From PALSA-610 sp038213435 (GTDB taxonomy: Bacteria; Actinomycetota; Acidimicrobiia; IMCC26256; PALSA-610), in NCBI GenBank assembly GCA_038213435.1, contig JBBQTI010000011.1, forward strand, positions 1-64,000: 64,000 bases of DNA, in the 5' to 3' direction. Positions 40,421 to 47,981 of this stretch are shown piece after piece. The position numbers and the translations under genes were made by a program. The first letter of the stretch is position 1. Each line of letters opens with the position of its first letter. Under the pieces are notes generated by a model. It did no database searches. It worked only from the letters and a program-made list of their open reading frames with translations, and was not told the origin of the DNA.

Positions 40421-42576
40421 TCTACGACGGGTTACGCGTCGTCGACTGCACGACCGGCATCGCCGGCGCGTACTGCACCAAGCTGCTTACCGATCTCGGC
40501 GCCGACGTCGTGTTCGGCGCGCCGCTCGACGGCGATGCGCTGTTCGCGTACCTGCGCACGTCGCAGCGGCGCGCCGACGATCTCGATCCCTGGATCGCCG
40601 CGGCCGACATCGTCGTCGTGGGCGCGTCGGAGCGGACGCGGGCGCCGCGTCCGGGGCCGCTCGTCACCGTCTCGATCACCGCGCTCGGCCACGGCGGGCC
40701 CGACGACGGCCTCGACCTACCGGAGGAGGTGCTCCAGGCGCGCAGTGGCAGCCTCTCCGCGCACGGCCACGCGCACTTGCCGCCGTTGACGGTCGGCGGC
40801 CGGCTGGGCGAGTACGTCGTCGGCGCCTTCGGTGCGCTGGGCGCGGTGACCGCGTGGTGGCGGGCGTCGCGCACCGGCGTCGCGGAGACCGTCGACGCGT
40901 CGATGCTCGAAGCGATCCAGTTGACGTACGTCACGACGCCGACCCTCATGGCGCGGTTCCCCGGCGGACGCCCGCAGTCGTTTCGTTGGGTGATGATCCC
41001 CGGCAACGAGCCCGCGGGCGACGGTCGTTTCGTGGGGATCACGACGGTGACCGCGCAACAGTGGCAAGCGCTGGCGCGCGTCCTCGGCCGTCCCGACCTC
41101 GCCGACGACGACGAGCTCGGCACGATGATCGGGCGCTTCCGTCGGGCCGAGGAGGTGAACGGCGCGATCCACGCGTACAGCCGACAGCACACGGCCGACG
41201 AGATCGTCGCCGCGTGCGTCGAAGCGCGCGTACCCGCCGCGATCGTCGGCAACGGCGCGGAGCTCCCGCGCAACGAACAGCTCGCGGCGCGCGGCGTGTT
41301 CGTTCGCCAACCGGGAGAGCCGTGGATCCGGCCACGCGCGCCGTTCCGTTTTCACTGCGTCGTCGATCGAGAGCTCGTCGCTCCGGGCGTGGCATCCGGG
41401 CGGTGGCCACCGCGACCACGCCCGGTGCCGCGGCCGGCCCGATCGGTGCCGGGCGATCGGCCGCTCGCCGGCATCCGGGTGCTCGACTTCACCGCGTTCT
41501 GGGCGGGCCCGTTCGCCACCGCGTGGTTGTCGTCGATGGGCGCCGACGTCGTCAAGGTCGAAGCGGTGCAACGGCCCGACGGAATCCGGTTCAGTGCCGC
41601 GGTTCGGCCACGCGACGACCCGCGCTTTTACGAGAAGTCCGCACTGTTCCACGCGTGCAATCTCGCCAAGCGCGGTATCACGCTCGATCTCGGCCACCCC
41701 GACGGTCTCGCGATCGCGAAGCGCCTCGCGGCGCGCAGTGACGTCGTTGCGGAGAACTTCACGCCGCAGGTTCTCGAGCGCTTCGGCCTCGACTGGGAGA
41801 CGGTGCACGCGCTGAACCCCAGCGCGATCATGCTGCGCATGCCTGCCTTCGGCCTCGACGGTCCGTGGCGCGCCCGCGGCGGTTTCGCCCAGACGATGGA
41901 ACAGCTCACGGGTATGGCGTGGGTCACCGGCTACGACGACGGCCCTCCGATCATTCCCGGGGGCCCCGTCGACCCGATGGTCGGTGCCCACGCCGCGCTC
42001 GCGGTCGTCGCCGCGTTGGAGCACCGGGCTCGCACCGGAGAGGGTCAACTCGTCGAGGTCCCGCTCGTGGAGGTTGCGACCGCAGTGACCGCAGAGCAGG
42101 TGATCAGGTATGCGATCGATGGAACCTTGCTCGGGCGACGGGGCGCGGGCGGGGTGTACGCATGCGCGGGAGACGATGCGTGGGTCGCGATCGATCGGGC
42201 GTCCGACCCGATGACGCCCGAGGCGCGCGCGACCTGGTGTGCGACTCGCACGCCCGACGAGGCGGCGCGCGACACGCTCGCGCAGGGTGTCGCCGCGGCG
42301 GCGATGGTTCCCGCGTTCGCGACCCTCGACGATCCGCAGATGCGCGCTCGGGGCTTTTTCGAGCCGGTCGACAACCCTGTTGTCGGCGAACAGGAATACC
42401 CGACGTGGCCGGTACGCCTCTCGGGTGGTCCCGAGCGCGTATGGACCGCACCCGCGCCGACACTCGGACAACACACCGCCGAGGTGCTCCGCACCGAGCT
42501 CGGCATCGACGACGACGAGCTCGCACGGCTGGAAGCCGAGCACGTCATCGGCACAGTGCCGGTCTACGTGTCCTGA
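40417..42576 (+). CDS. Two-domain CoA-transferase family III protein (fused CaiB/BaiF repeats)
   Basis: The 719-residue protein holds two CaiB/BaiF domains, about 1-330 and 348-719, joined by a Pro/Arg-rich linker (330-347). The second has the normal motifs: GIRVLDFTAFWAGPFATAWL, GADVVKVEAVQRPDG and the acyl-carrying Asp519 in PVDPMVGAHAAL. The first is shorter, and the equivalent acid is Glu132 in GRLGEYVVGAFGAL, so it may be inactive. Family III members work as interlocked dimers; a fused pair would give a built-in dimer. It should move CoA between carboxylic acids, or racemise. It overlaps the DUF35 gene by 4 bases. Confidence 0.88.
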   Translation: MIYDGLRVVDCTTGIAGAYCTKLLTDLGADVVFGAPLDGDALFAYLRTSQRRADDLDPWIAAADIVVVGASERTRAPRPGPLVTVSITALGHGGPDDGLDLPEEVLQARSGSLSAHGHAHLPPLTVGGRLGEYVVGAFGALGAVTAWWRASRTGVAETVDASMLEAIQLTYVTTPTLMARFPGGRPQSFRWVMIPGNEPAGDGRFVGITTVTAQQWQALARVLGRPDLADDDELGTMIGRFRRAEEVNGAIHAYSRQHTADEIVAACVEARVPAAIVGNGAELPRNEQLAARGVFVRQPGEPWIRPRAPFRFHCVVDRELVAPGVASGRWPPRPRPVPRPARSVPGDRPLAGIRVLDFTAFWAGPFATAWLSSMGADVVKVEAVQRPDGIRFSAAVRPRDDPRFYEKSALFHACNLAKRGITLDLGHPDGLAIAKRLAARSDVVAENFTPQVLERFGLDWETVHALNPSAIMLRMPAFGLDGPWRARGGFAQTMEQLTGMAWVTGYDDGPPIIPGGPVDPMVGAHAALAVVAALEHRARTGEGQLVEVPLVEVATAVTAEQVIRYAIDGTLLGRRGAGGVYACAGDDAWVAIDRASDPMTPEARATWCATRTPDEAARDTLAQGVAAAAMVPAFATLDDPQMRARGFFEPVDNPVVGEQEYPTWPVRLSGGPERVWTAPAPTLGQHTAEVLRTELGIDDDELARLEAEHVIGTVPVYVS

Positions 42577-42602
42577 AGAGCCGTCGATAGGGTGCATCGC
42601 GC

Positions 42603-43889
42603 ATGCCGTCGTCGCCGGGAGGCTCCGAGCTCGAGGACGTCGAAGACGCGCTCGTCGACGGTGATGTCGCGTATCAGCGCGGTACCGCGGCCGCCGCGCT
42701 CCGTCACCGTGACTTTCGCATCGTGTATGCCGGGACGTTCTCGTCCAACGTCGGCACATGGATGCAGAACGTCATCCTCGGCGAGTACGCGCTACAGCTG
42801 ACGCACAGCGGATTCTTCGTCGGGCTCTTGTTCTTCGGCCAGCTCGGCCCGTTGTTGTTCCTTTCGATGATGGGGGGCCTGCTTGCCGATCGGGTCGACC
42901 GGCGCCGGTTGCTCGTGAGCTTGCAGCTCCTGCAGGGCGTCCTGTCGTTCGTGCTCGCGCTCGTTGCGTGGACGTCGCATCCCTCGCATCTCGCCATCGT
43001 GCTCATTGTGTTTGCGATCGGCGTCGCGAACGCGTTGGGCGCACCCGGGTTGAGCGCGATCCTCCCGACACTCGTTCCGCGCGAGGACATGACCGGCGCG
43101 GTCGCGCTCATGTCGGTGCAGATGAACCTCTCGCGGGTGATCGGGCCCGCGATCGGGGGGCTCGTCTTCGCCAAGCTCGAAGCCGGTCCGGTGTTCGCGA
43201 TCAATGCGGCCACGTACCTGTTCGCGGTGACCGGTCTCATATGGGCGCGTTACCCGCGCTACGCCAACGCGCGTGGTGTCGATCACACCGAGCATCGTCT
43301 GCTGTCCGGGGTGCGGATCGCACGCGCCGATCCGGTCATCAGATACGTGTTGCTCACGCTCTTCACGTTCTCGTTCTTCTCGCTTGCCTTCGTCGGCATC
43401 ATGCCGCTCATCGCGACGTACAACCTCGGCATGTCCAAGGGTGTGTACGCACTTCTCTACGCGACCTTCGGCTTCGGCGCGGCAGCGGGCGCGTTCACGG
43501 TCGGAACGTTCTTCGCCCGGCGTTCCAAGGTCGCGCTCTTACGGCCGGGCTTCGTCGCGTTCGCAGTCGCACTCGCCGCCTTCGGCCTGGTGCGCAACAT
43601 TCCCTTCGCGTTCGTGTTCGCCGGCCTGCTCGGCTATGCGTACTTCGTCGTTGTCACGTGTCTGTCGACGATCCTGCAGAAACAGCTTCGCAACGAGGAG
43701 CGCGGTCGCGTCATGGCGCTGTGGATCATGGCCTTCGGCGGTACGGTCCCCCTCGGAGTGCTCATCGCCGGACCGTTCGCAAAGGCGCACTCGACCCAGA
43801 TCCTGCTGATCGGAGCCGCGTGGGCGCTGGTGCTCGCGGTGCGGTCGAGCGCAAGATCGCTCCGTGAGAAAGGCGCGCCCGATGACTGA
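42603..43889 (+). CDS. MFS transporter, EntS/MFS_3-like
   Basis: The 428-residue protein has twelve predicted transmembrane helices after a soluble 40-residue N-terminus. The loop between helices 2 and 3 carries the MFS signature GGLLADRVDRRRLL, and RIVYAGTFSSNVGTWMQNVI marks the MFS_3 branch. Members export siderophores, drugs or macrolides; the substrate here is unknown. It lies 26 bases after the CoA-transferase gene and overlaps the next gene by 8 bases, so it may be in the same transcript. Confidence 0.9.
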   Translation: MPSSPGGSELEDVEDALVDGDVAYQRGTAAAALRHRDFRIVYAGTFSSNVGTWMQNVILGEYALQLTHSGFFVGLLFFGQLGPLLFLSMMGGLLADRVDRRRLLVSLQLLQGVLSFVLALVAWTSHPSHLAIVLIVFAIGVANALGAPGLSAILPTLVPREDMTGAVALMSVQMNLSRVIGPAIGGLVFAKLEAGPVFAINAATYLFAVTGLIWARYPRYANARGVDHTEHRLLSGVRIARADPVIRYVLLTLFTFSFFSLAFVGIMPLIATYNLGMSKGVYALLYATFGFGAAAGAFTVGTFFARRSKVALLRPGFVAFAVALAAFGLVRNIPFAFVFAGLLGYAYFVVVTCLSTILQKQLRNEERGRVMALWIMAFGGTVPLGVLIAGPFAKAHSTQILLIGAAWALVLAVRSSARSLREKGAPDD

Positions 43890-44553
43890 GCAACACGCCC
43901 TGGTGCAAGGCGAGTTGCGCGTCCGCATGACCGAGCTCGTACGCCACGTCGACCCCGCGGTCCTCGATCGGCCCGCCGCGGCGACGCCGGGCTGGCGCGT
44001 GCGCGACGTGCTCGCGCACATGGTCGGGGTCAGCGACGACGTCGTGAACGGACGGCTCGACGGCATCGCGTCCGATGCCTGGACGGGCGCCCAGGTGGAG
44101 AGGCGCCGACACGTCTCGATCGACGAGCTGCTCGGCGACTGGGAGCACTACGGACCGGAGTTCGAGAAGCTTCTCGCCGGGGCGCCGGTGGAGATCGCCG
44201 GTCAGGCGGTGTTCGACGCTGCGACGCACGAGCACGACGTCCGCCAGGCCATTGGGCGTCCGGGCGCGCGCGACAGCGACGCCATGGACGTGAGCTGGCA
44301 GTGGCTCGTGGGCACCCGGACGCGCGCGGGCGCGCCCGCGATCCGCTTCGTCACTGAGCAGGGCGACGACATCGCGGGCGCGGGCGAACCGCAGGTGACC
44401 GTTTACGCGCCCCGCTTCGAGCTGCTGCGAGCGACGACCGGCCGCCGGAGCGCGGAAGAGATCGCGGGCTACGAGTGGGAGCCCGCGCCCAATGTGACGT
44501 TGCTCATCGCCGCGCCGTTCTTCACGATACGTGCCGACTCGCTCGCCGAGTAG
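43882..44553 (+). CDS. Maleylpyruvate isomerase N-terminal domain (DinB-like, TIGR03083) protein
   Basis: The 223-residue protein has the DinB-like fold with the metal-site motif TPGWRVRDVLAHMVGVSDD and a second His pair in DAATHEHDVRQAIG. It belongs to the mycothiol-linked isomerase/transferase family but lacks a clear longer C-terminal domain. Mycothiol use is inferred from relatives. The ATG at 43882 follows GAGAAAGG at good distance and overlaps the MFS gene by 8 bases. Confidence 0.83.
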   Translation: MTEQHALVQGELRVRMTELVRHVDPAVLDRPAAATPGWRVRDVLAHMVGVSDDVVNGRLDGIASDAWTGAQVERRRHVSIDELLGDWEHYGPEFEKLLAGAPVEIAGQAVFDAATHEHDVRQAIGRPGARDSDAMDVSWQWLVGTRTRAGAPAIRFVTEQGDDIAGAGEPQVTVYAPRFELLRATTGRRSAEEIAGYEWEPAPNVTLLIAAPFFTIRADSLAE

Positions 44554-44563
44554 CGGCACAACG

Positions 44564-44622
44564 ATTGGTCGCTCGCGCTGCGCCTCCCATCATTATTGGT
44601 CGCTCGCGCTGCGCCTCCCATC
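44564..44622. repeat. 28-base perfect direct repeat
   Basis: The 28-base unit beginning attggtcgctcgcgctgcgc occurs at 44564-44591 and again at 44595-44622 without mismatch, separated by three bases (31-base period). It fills the gap between two convergent genes. A further shorter GC-rich stretch (ggtcggctccgctgccgctcc) continues to 44644. It is not coding and has no obvious hairpin. It could be an intergenic REP-like element. Confidence 0.8.
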
Positions 44623-44652
44623 CGGTCGGCTCCGCTGCCGCTCCTCGGCGCG

Positions 44653-45681
44653 TTAGCCCAGCTCGCGCAGTACTCCAGCGACGTTGCGTCCGAGCACGTC
44701 GAGGCAGTAGCCGCCCTCTTGCACGACGAGCGTCGGGCGATCGAGCGCGGCGATCGTGGCGCCGATGCGCGGGAAGTCGTCGGCGACGAGCCGGAAGGTG
44801 TCGGGATCTTCGAGCGCGGTGTCGACGCCGAGCGACACGACCACGGCATCGGGTCCGAACTTGCGCACGGCATCGACCGCGGTGGCCAACGCGTCGCCGT
44901 ACGTGTCCCACTCGGCTCCCGCGGGCAGCGGGTAGTTGCGGTTGCAGTCCTCGCCCGCGCCCCAACCGCGTTCCCCCGCGAAGCCCAGGAAGAACGGATA
45001 CTCGAACGCGGGATCGGCGTGCAGCGAGACGAACAGCACATCGTCGCGGTCGTAGAAGATCTGCTGGGTACCGTTGCCGTGGTGGTAGTCGACGTCGACG
45101 ATCGCCACGCGCGCGCCGCGGTCGGTCCAGGCTTGTGCGGCAATGGCCGCGTTGTTGAGGTAGCAGTAGCCCGCGTACGAGTCGGTCGCCGCGTGGTGTC
45201 CGGGCGGTCGTACGCACGCGTACGCCGTGCGTTCGCGACCGCCGGCGATGGCTTCCCACGCGGTGAGCGTGACATCCACCGCGGCGACGGCCGCTCCGAA
45301 CGTGCCCGCGAGGACGGGATCGCTGTCGTGGGAGTACCAGCCGAGCTGGGCGATGATGTGCTCGGGATCGAGGTGCGGCTGGTCACGAATCGGGCGCGCG
45401 TATGCGACGGCTTCCGACGACTCGTCGAGGCCCGTCGCGTCGCGCCAGCGGGCGTGGGCGTGCTCCAGGAACTCCACGTACTCGGGCGAGTGCACCCTCG
45501 CGGTGGGCCCGCCGCCGAAGGCGCGCGGCAGCTCGGGGCGGCCGAGCCCGGCGTCGGCGATGGCCGCGAGTATCCGGTCGACCCGTTCGGGGATCTCGGG
45601 TGGATCGACGAGCTGCCCGCGGTCGAGGAACGGCTCGCGGGGATGGTGGGTGCGGTGCGCGTCGGAGGCGACGATCAGCAT
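44653..45681 (-). CDS. Histone deacetylase-family (acetylpolyamine amidohydrolase-like) protein
   Basis: The 342-residue protein is a class II-type HDAC fold. It has RPPGHHATDSYAGYCYLNN with the general-base His pair, VAIVDVDYHHGNGTQQIFYD with the zinc ligands, the later Asp region SLGVDTALEDPDT and the EGGY loop near the C-terminus. Bacterial members deacetylate acetylpolyamines or other small amides, or sometimes proteins. The ATG at 45681 (MLIVASDAHRTHHP) matches the family start; a longer frame upstream would run into the divergent thiamine-binding gene. No polyamine genes lie nearby. Confidence 0.92.
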   Translation of the reverse strand: MLIVASDAHRTHHPREPFLDRGQLVDPPEIPERVDRILAAIADAGLGRPELPRAFGGGPTARVHSPEYVEFLEHAHARWRDATGLDESSEAVAYARPIRDQPHLDPEHIIAQLGWYSHDSDPVLAGTFGAAVAAVDVTLTAWEAIAGGRERTAYACVRPPGHHAATDSYAGYCYLNNAAIAAQAWTDRGARVAIVDVDYHHGNGTQQIFYDRDDVLFVSLHADPAFEYPFFLGFAGERGWGAGEDCNRNYPLPAGAEWDTYGDALATAVDAVRKFGPDAVVVSLGVDTALEDPDTFRLVADDFPRIGATIAALDRPTLVVQEGGYCLDVLGRNVAGVLRELG

Positions 45682-45723
45682 CCCGAAGCTGTAGCACGCG
45701 ACGGATGGCGCGATCATCTGGAC

Positions 45724-46020
45724 ATGATTGCTGCATTCTCCATCACGCCCCTCGGGATCGGTACCTCGGTCAGCGAGCCCGTCGCGCACGCAGTGCGCCT
45801 GGTCCGTGACAGCGGCCTGCCCAACGAGACCAACGCCATGTTCACCAGCGTGGAAGGCGAGTGGGACGAGGTAATGGCCCTGATCAAGACGTGTGTCATG
45901 TCCGTTGCCGAGGCCGCGCCACGAGTGAGCGTCGTGATCAAGATCGACCACCGACCGGGAGTGACCGACGCGCTCCGAGCCAAGGTCGATGCCATCGAGC
46001 AGCGGTTGCGCCTTCAGTAG
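45724..46020 (+). CDS. Thiamine-binding protein, MTH1187/YkoF-like family
   Basis: The 98-residue protein is the small ferredoxin-like fold formerly called UPF0045 or MTH1187: MIAAFSITPLGIGTSVSEPV, then FTSVEGEWDEVMALIKTC and VSVVIKIDHRPG. Relatives bind thiamine or its pyrimidine part. It is not in the riboswitch operon at 27 kb, and no TPP aptamer precedes it. It is divergent from the HDAC-family gene, 42 bases away. Confidence 0.85.
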   Translation: MIAAFSITPLGIGTSVSEPVAHAVRLVRDSGLPNETNAMFTSVEGEWDEVMALIKTCVMSVAEAAPRVSVVIKIDHRPGVTDALRAKVDAIEQRLRLQ

Positions 46021-46029
46021 GCCACCTGG

Positions 46030-46050
46030 CCATCTGGGTCACCCAGATGG
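46030..46050. terminator. 21-base palindrome, hairpin with 9-bp stem
   Basis: CCATCTGGG-tca-CCCAGATGG is a perfect inverted repeat 10 bases after the thiamine-binding gene. It has no T-run, as is common for terminators in high-GC actinobacteria. It could also be an operator for the small gene starting at 46078. Confidence 0.5.
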
Positions 46051-46077
46051 GGCCGCGATCGGGGTAGACCAGTACCC

Positions 46078-46284
46078 ATGCCCGACGAACCCGACCCGAA
46101 GCGAGTGCAGCGCCGAGCCGAGTCGCTCCTGCCCGAGGAGCGCAGTGTCGGGAGCGACGATCCCTCGGCGCAAGCGGAGGAGATCCTCGCCGAATCCGAT
46201 GCGCGGATGGACGGTCGTCGCTCGCCCCCGGACAAATCCATCGAGCACCGGAGCTCCGAAGATACGGTCGAGCCTGCCGATTGA
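46078..46284 (+). CDS. Small hydrophilic protein of unknown function
   Basis: The 68-residue protein is strongly charged. It has RRAESLLPEERSVGSDDPSA followed by QAEEILAESDARMDGR, a pattern I have seen repeatedly in short actinobacterial hypothetical proteins. It has no domain with known function and no membrane segment. GC and codon use match the neighbours. It is flanked upstream by the palindrome at 46030-46050 and downstream by the phosphopantetheinyl transferase gene 43 bases away. Confidence 0.65.
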   Translation: MPDEPDPKRVQRRAESLLPEERSVGSDDPSAQAEEILAESDARMDGRRSPPDKSIEHRSSEDTVEPAD

Positions 46285-46327
46285 ACCCGGACTGATCACG
46301 AATTCGCCGGGCGTCTAGCGTGAATGC

Positions 46328-46996
46328 GTGGATGCCGGCGTGGTGCGCGTGTTCTCGGTCGACCTCGACCAGCCGGCAACCGTCGTCGAGCGCCTCGACG
46401 GCGTGCTCGCGCCCGACGAGCGCCGCGCGCCCGTGCCCATCCGGGTCGCGCGCGCCATGACCAGGGTCGTGCTCGCCGACGCGCTCGGCACGGAGCCGGG
46501 TCGGGTCCCGATCTCCCGGCGGTGCGCGCACTGCGCTCATCCGACGCACGGCCGCCCGACTCTCGCCGGCGACGACCGGATCTCGTTCAGCCTCAGTCAC
46601 TCGGGTTCGTTCGCGGTCATCGCCCTCGCCGACGGCGCGCTCAGGATCGGCGTCGACGTCGAGGAGGTGAAACCTCGCCGCCGGCTCGGCGCGCTCGCGG
46701 CGCGCGTGCTGAACGACGACGAGCATGGGGCCTGGCTCGCCCTCGCGGAGGGGGACGAGCAGCTCCGGTCGTTCCTGCGCGCGTGGACGACGAAGGAGGC
46801 GTACCTGAAGGCGATCGGTATCGGGATCGCCACGCGGCTGCGCGACGTGCCGGCGCGCGTCGAGGGCTGGCAGACATGCGAGGTGAGCGTCGGGGAGACT
46901 CGGATCGCCGCGCTCGCCGTCGATCGGACCGACTTCGCGGTTGAGCACGCGCTGCTCGCGCCCCTGACTACGACGAATGGCGGAACTGCAGGCTGA
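46328..46996 (+). CDS. 4'-phosphopantetheinyl transferase, Sfp type
   Basis: The 222-residue enzyme transfers the phosphopantetheine arm of CoA to carrier proteins. It has the Mg2+/CoA site IGVDVEEVKPRRRL and the second signature FLRAWTTKEAYLKAIG. The N-terminal half contains ISFSLSHSGSFAVIAL, the usual first motif. Its length and single-chain pseudo-dimer layout fit the Sfp group rather than AcpS. No PKS or NRPS genes are in the window. The GTG start at 46328 gives the family N-terminus. Its 3' end overlaps the convergent AlkB-like gene by 29 bases. Confidence 0.92.
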   Translation: MDAGVVRVFSVDLDQPATVVERLDGVLAPDERRAPVPIRVARAMTRVVLADALGTEPGRVPISRRCAHCAHPTHGRPTLAGDDRISFSLSHSGSFAVIALADGALRIGVDVEEVKPRRRLGALAARVLNDDEHGAWLALAEGDEQLRSFLRAWTTKEAYLKAIGIGIATRLRDVPARVEGWQTCEVSVGETRIAALAVDRTDFAVEHALLAPLTTTNGGTAG

Positions 46997-47626
46997 CGCG
47001 CGCGCCGGCGCGCGCGACCTTCGGCACCCCGTGCTCCCACGTGGTCTGGGTCGTGCCGCCCATAACGAAGAGGTCGCCGGGGAGCAACGGGAACGCGCGC
47101 GACCTACCCCGGTGCTCGCGCGGGCGCATGCGGAGCGTGCGCGCCGATCCGAGCGAGATGATCGCCACGACAGGCTCGACCATCGCCGGGTCGATGCGAT
47201 CACCGTGCCAGGCGACGCTGTCGCGGCCGTCGCGATAGAGGGCCGCGCCGACACCGTCGAACGCGCGGCGGTACCGCACGCGCAGTGCCGCGGCCATCTC
47301 CGTGAGGATCGCCGGAACGCCGGGGTCGCCGAGCGCGCGCCCGTACCACGCCGTGAGCCGCGGCTCTTCCACCATCCGGTCGTACATCCGAACCGTCCGG
47401 TGCTCCCACGGCGCGTGCGCGACGACGTGTCGAACAGGGTGTCGGCGCCGCGCACCCAGCCGGCGACGTGATCGACCCAGGCGGAGTCGTCGAGCGCGAT
47501 GAGGCATGCGCCGGTGAACGACGGATCGAACGCGGGCCCGTCGCCGGGATCGCCGAGCAGCGTCGGCTGCCAGTTCAGGCGTTCCGGTCCCCAGCACCCG
47601 CTCGACCCCGAACGCACGTTCGCCAT
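46968..47626 (-). pseudogene. AlkB-like 2OG-Fe(II) dioxygenase, frameshifted near 47430
   Basis: The 5' part reads from the ATG at 47626 (MANVRSGSSGCWGPERLNWQ onward) to GWVRGADTLFD. Family sequence then continues in the -1 frame as HVVAHAPWEHRTVRMYDRMV to the stop at 46968. One lost C (TTCGACCACG to TTCGACACG) at 47428-47434 explains it. The 3' part has the Fe ligands WHGDR (HxD), the later WEHGVPK His and the 2OG-binding Arg in RVSLQFR. The joined protein of about 219 residues would repair alkylated bases by oxidative demethylation. Real inactivation and sequence error are both possible. Confidence 0.83.
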
Positions 47627-47666
47627 GGGCGCCAAGGTAGCGGGTGGGCGCGGGTACCGTGAGGTC

Positions 47667-47960
47667 GTGCTCGAAGACGACGAGGACTACACCGACGAGC
47701 GCCCCGAGAACGTCGTGGGGCATGCCGAGCCGGCGCCGATCGAGCGCTTCCGGCGAACCTCGATCGGGGCCGCGCTCGCCGCGGGCTTGCTGGGATTGCG
47801 CGACGTGCTCGAGCCGCCCAAGGACGAGACGCCGGCGATCGTCGAGGACTGGGCCGGCGGAGAGCCCTTCAACGATCCGATCGTGCTGCGACTCGACCCG
47901 GACCATCCCGAGGACTCGATCGTGATGGTCCGCCCCTGGCTCGACGGGAAGCAGCCGTAG
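47667..47960 (+). CDS. Small conserved-looking hypothetical protein
   Basis: The 97-residue protein is acidic at the N-terminus (VLEDDEDYTDERPENVVGHA), then has a short hydrophobic stretch (SIGAALAAGLLGLRDVLE) and a conserved-looking end DPIVLRLDPDHPEDSIVMVR. I do not recognise a domain. The GTG start at 47667 is preferred because the acidic head begins there; the frame is open further upstream over the start of the AlkB-like gene. It is divergent from the AlkB-like gene. Confidence 0.65.
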   Translation: MLEDDEDYTDERPENVVGHAEPAPIERFRRTSIGAALAAGLLGLRDVLEPPKDETPAIVEDWAGGEPFNDPIVLRLDPDHPEDSIVMVRPWLDGKQP

Positions 47961-47981
47961 CGCTGACGACGATCGCCGGGC

